From: a virus
DNA: 23,874 bases
Virus record (IMG/VR): IMGVR_UViG_3300042894_003217
Coordinates: 1-23,874 of that record
Strand: one strand, 5' to 3'
The position numbers and the translations under genes were made by a program. How positions within the stretch are numbered: the first letter of the stretch is position 1; each line of letters opens with the position of its first letter. Positions 23,858 to 23,874 of this stretch are shown piece by piece. Below the pieces are notes generated by a model. It was given only the letters and a program-made list of their open reading frames with translations. It was not told where the DNA came from and searched no databases.

Positions 23858-23874
23858 ATGGCGATCACACTCGA
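23858..23874 (+). CDS. first codons of the next tail-associated gene (3' partial)
   Basis: ATG at 23858, one base after the previous stop, has GGAGGA at 23845-23850 seven bases upstream. Only MAITL and part of a sixth codon are in the window. It is probably a further tail fibre or tip gene, but nothing about the product can be read. Confidence 0.55.

Noticed and set aside
1-23874. CRISPR arrays, tRNA genes, insertion sequences, integrase or attachment sites
   Set aside because: No regular repeats, cloverleaf-like segments, transposase or integrase motifs were seen on either strand.

Overview
The window is a GC-rich stretch of a tailed-phage genome or prophage that encodes virion structure. 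Every recognisable gene lies on the + strand, genes abut or overlap by a few bases (ATGA, GTGA, TGATG junctions), and no host gene, tRNA, integrase or insertion element is visible. The gene order (head maturation, capsid, connector, tail terminator, tail tube, frameshifted chaperone pair, tape measure, then L-, K- and J-type tail-tip genes) is that of a long, flexible, non-contractile lambda/HK97-like tail. High GC, GTG starts and GGAGG-type ribosome binding sites fit a phage of a GC-rich bacterium, probably a proteobacterium. The host cannot be fixed from sequence alone, nor can prophage be separated from free phage.

Head region (1-5549): the C-terminal part of a Mu gpF-type minor head protein (open at the left edge), a multidomain HK97-type prohead protease, an HK97-fold major capsid protein, and a small capsid-associated beta protein, closed by a strong intrinsic terminator (4369-4403). 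Beyond it come a hypothetical protein and two further small beta proteins that resemble each other and the one after the capsid gene.

Neck and tail tube (5553-10685): a gp6-like connector, a gp10/gpG-like joining protein, a small protein whose fold-pattern recurs at the end of the distal tail protein, a tail terminator, and two tandem, clearly paralogous tail tube proteins of about 500 residues. A second terminator hairpin (10710-10738) follows.

Tail assembly and tip (10756-23584): a G / G-T tail assembly chaperone pair with a lambda-identical G GGA AAG slippery site, a 1110-residue tape measure protein, a distal tail protein with two jelly-roll-like repeats, an L-type minor tail protein with four conserved cysteines, a K-type NlpC/P60 peptidase, and a 1673-residue J-type tail-tip protein with an I-like N-terminus and an inserted LamG-like lectin domain. 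Two short tip-associated genes follow, and the first codons of another gene reach the right edge. Terminase, most or all of the portal, and lysis genes must lie outside the window.

No stretch of more than 300 bases lacks a gene. The points most worth a second look are the frameshift site with a cysteine-rich, DnaJ-like motif in the T part, the duplicated tail tube genes, the lectin-like domains in two different tail-tip proteins, and the repeated terminator/TAGGAT/ATGAAGCTC start module. I do not see a defence, retroelement or other non-structural system here.
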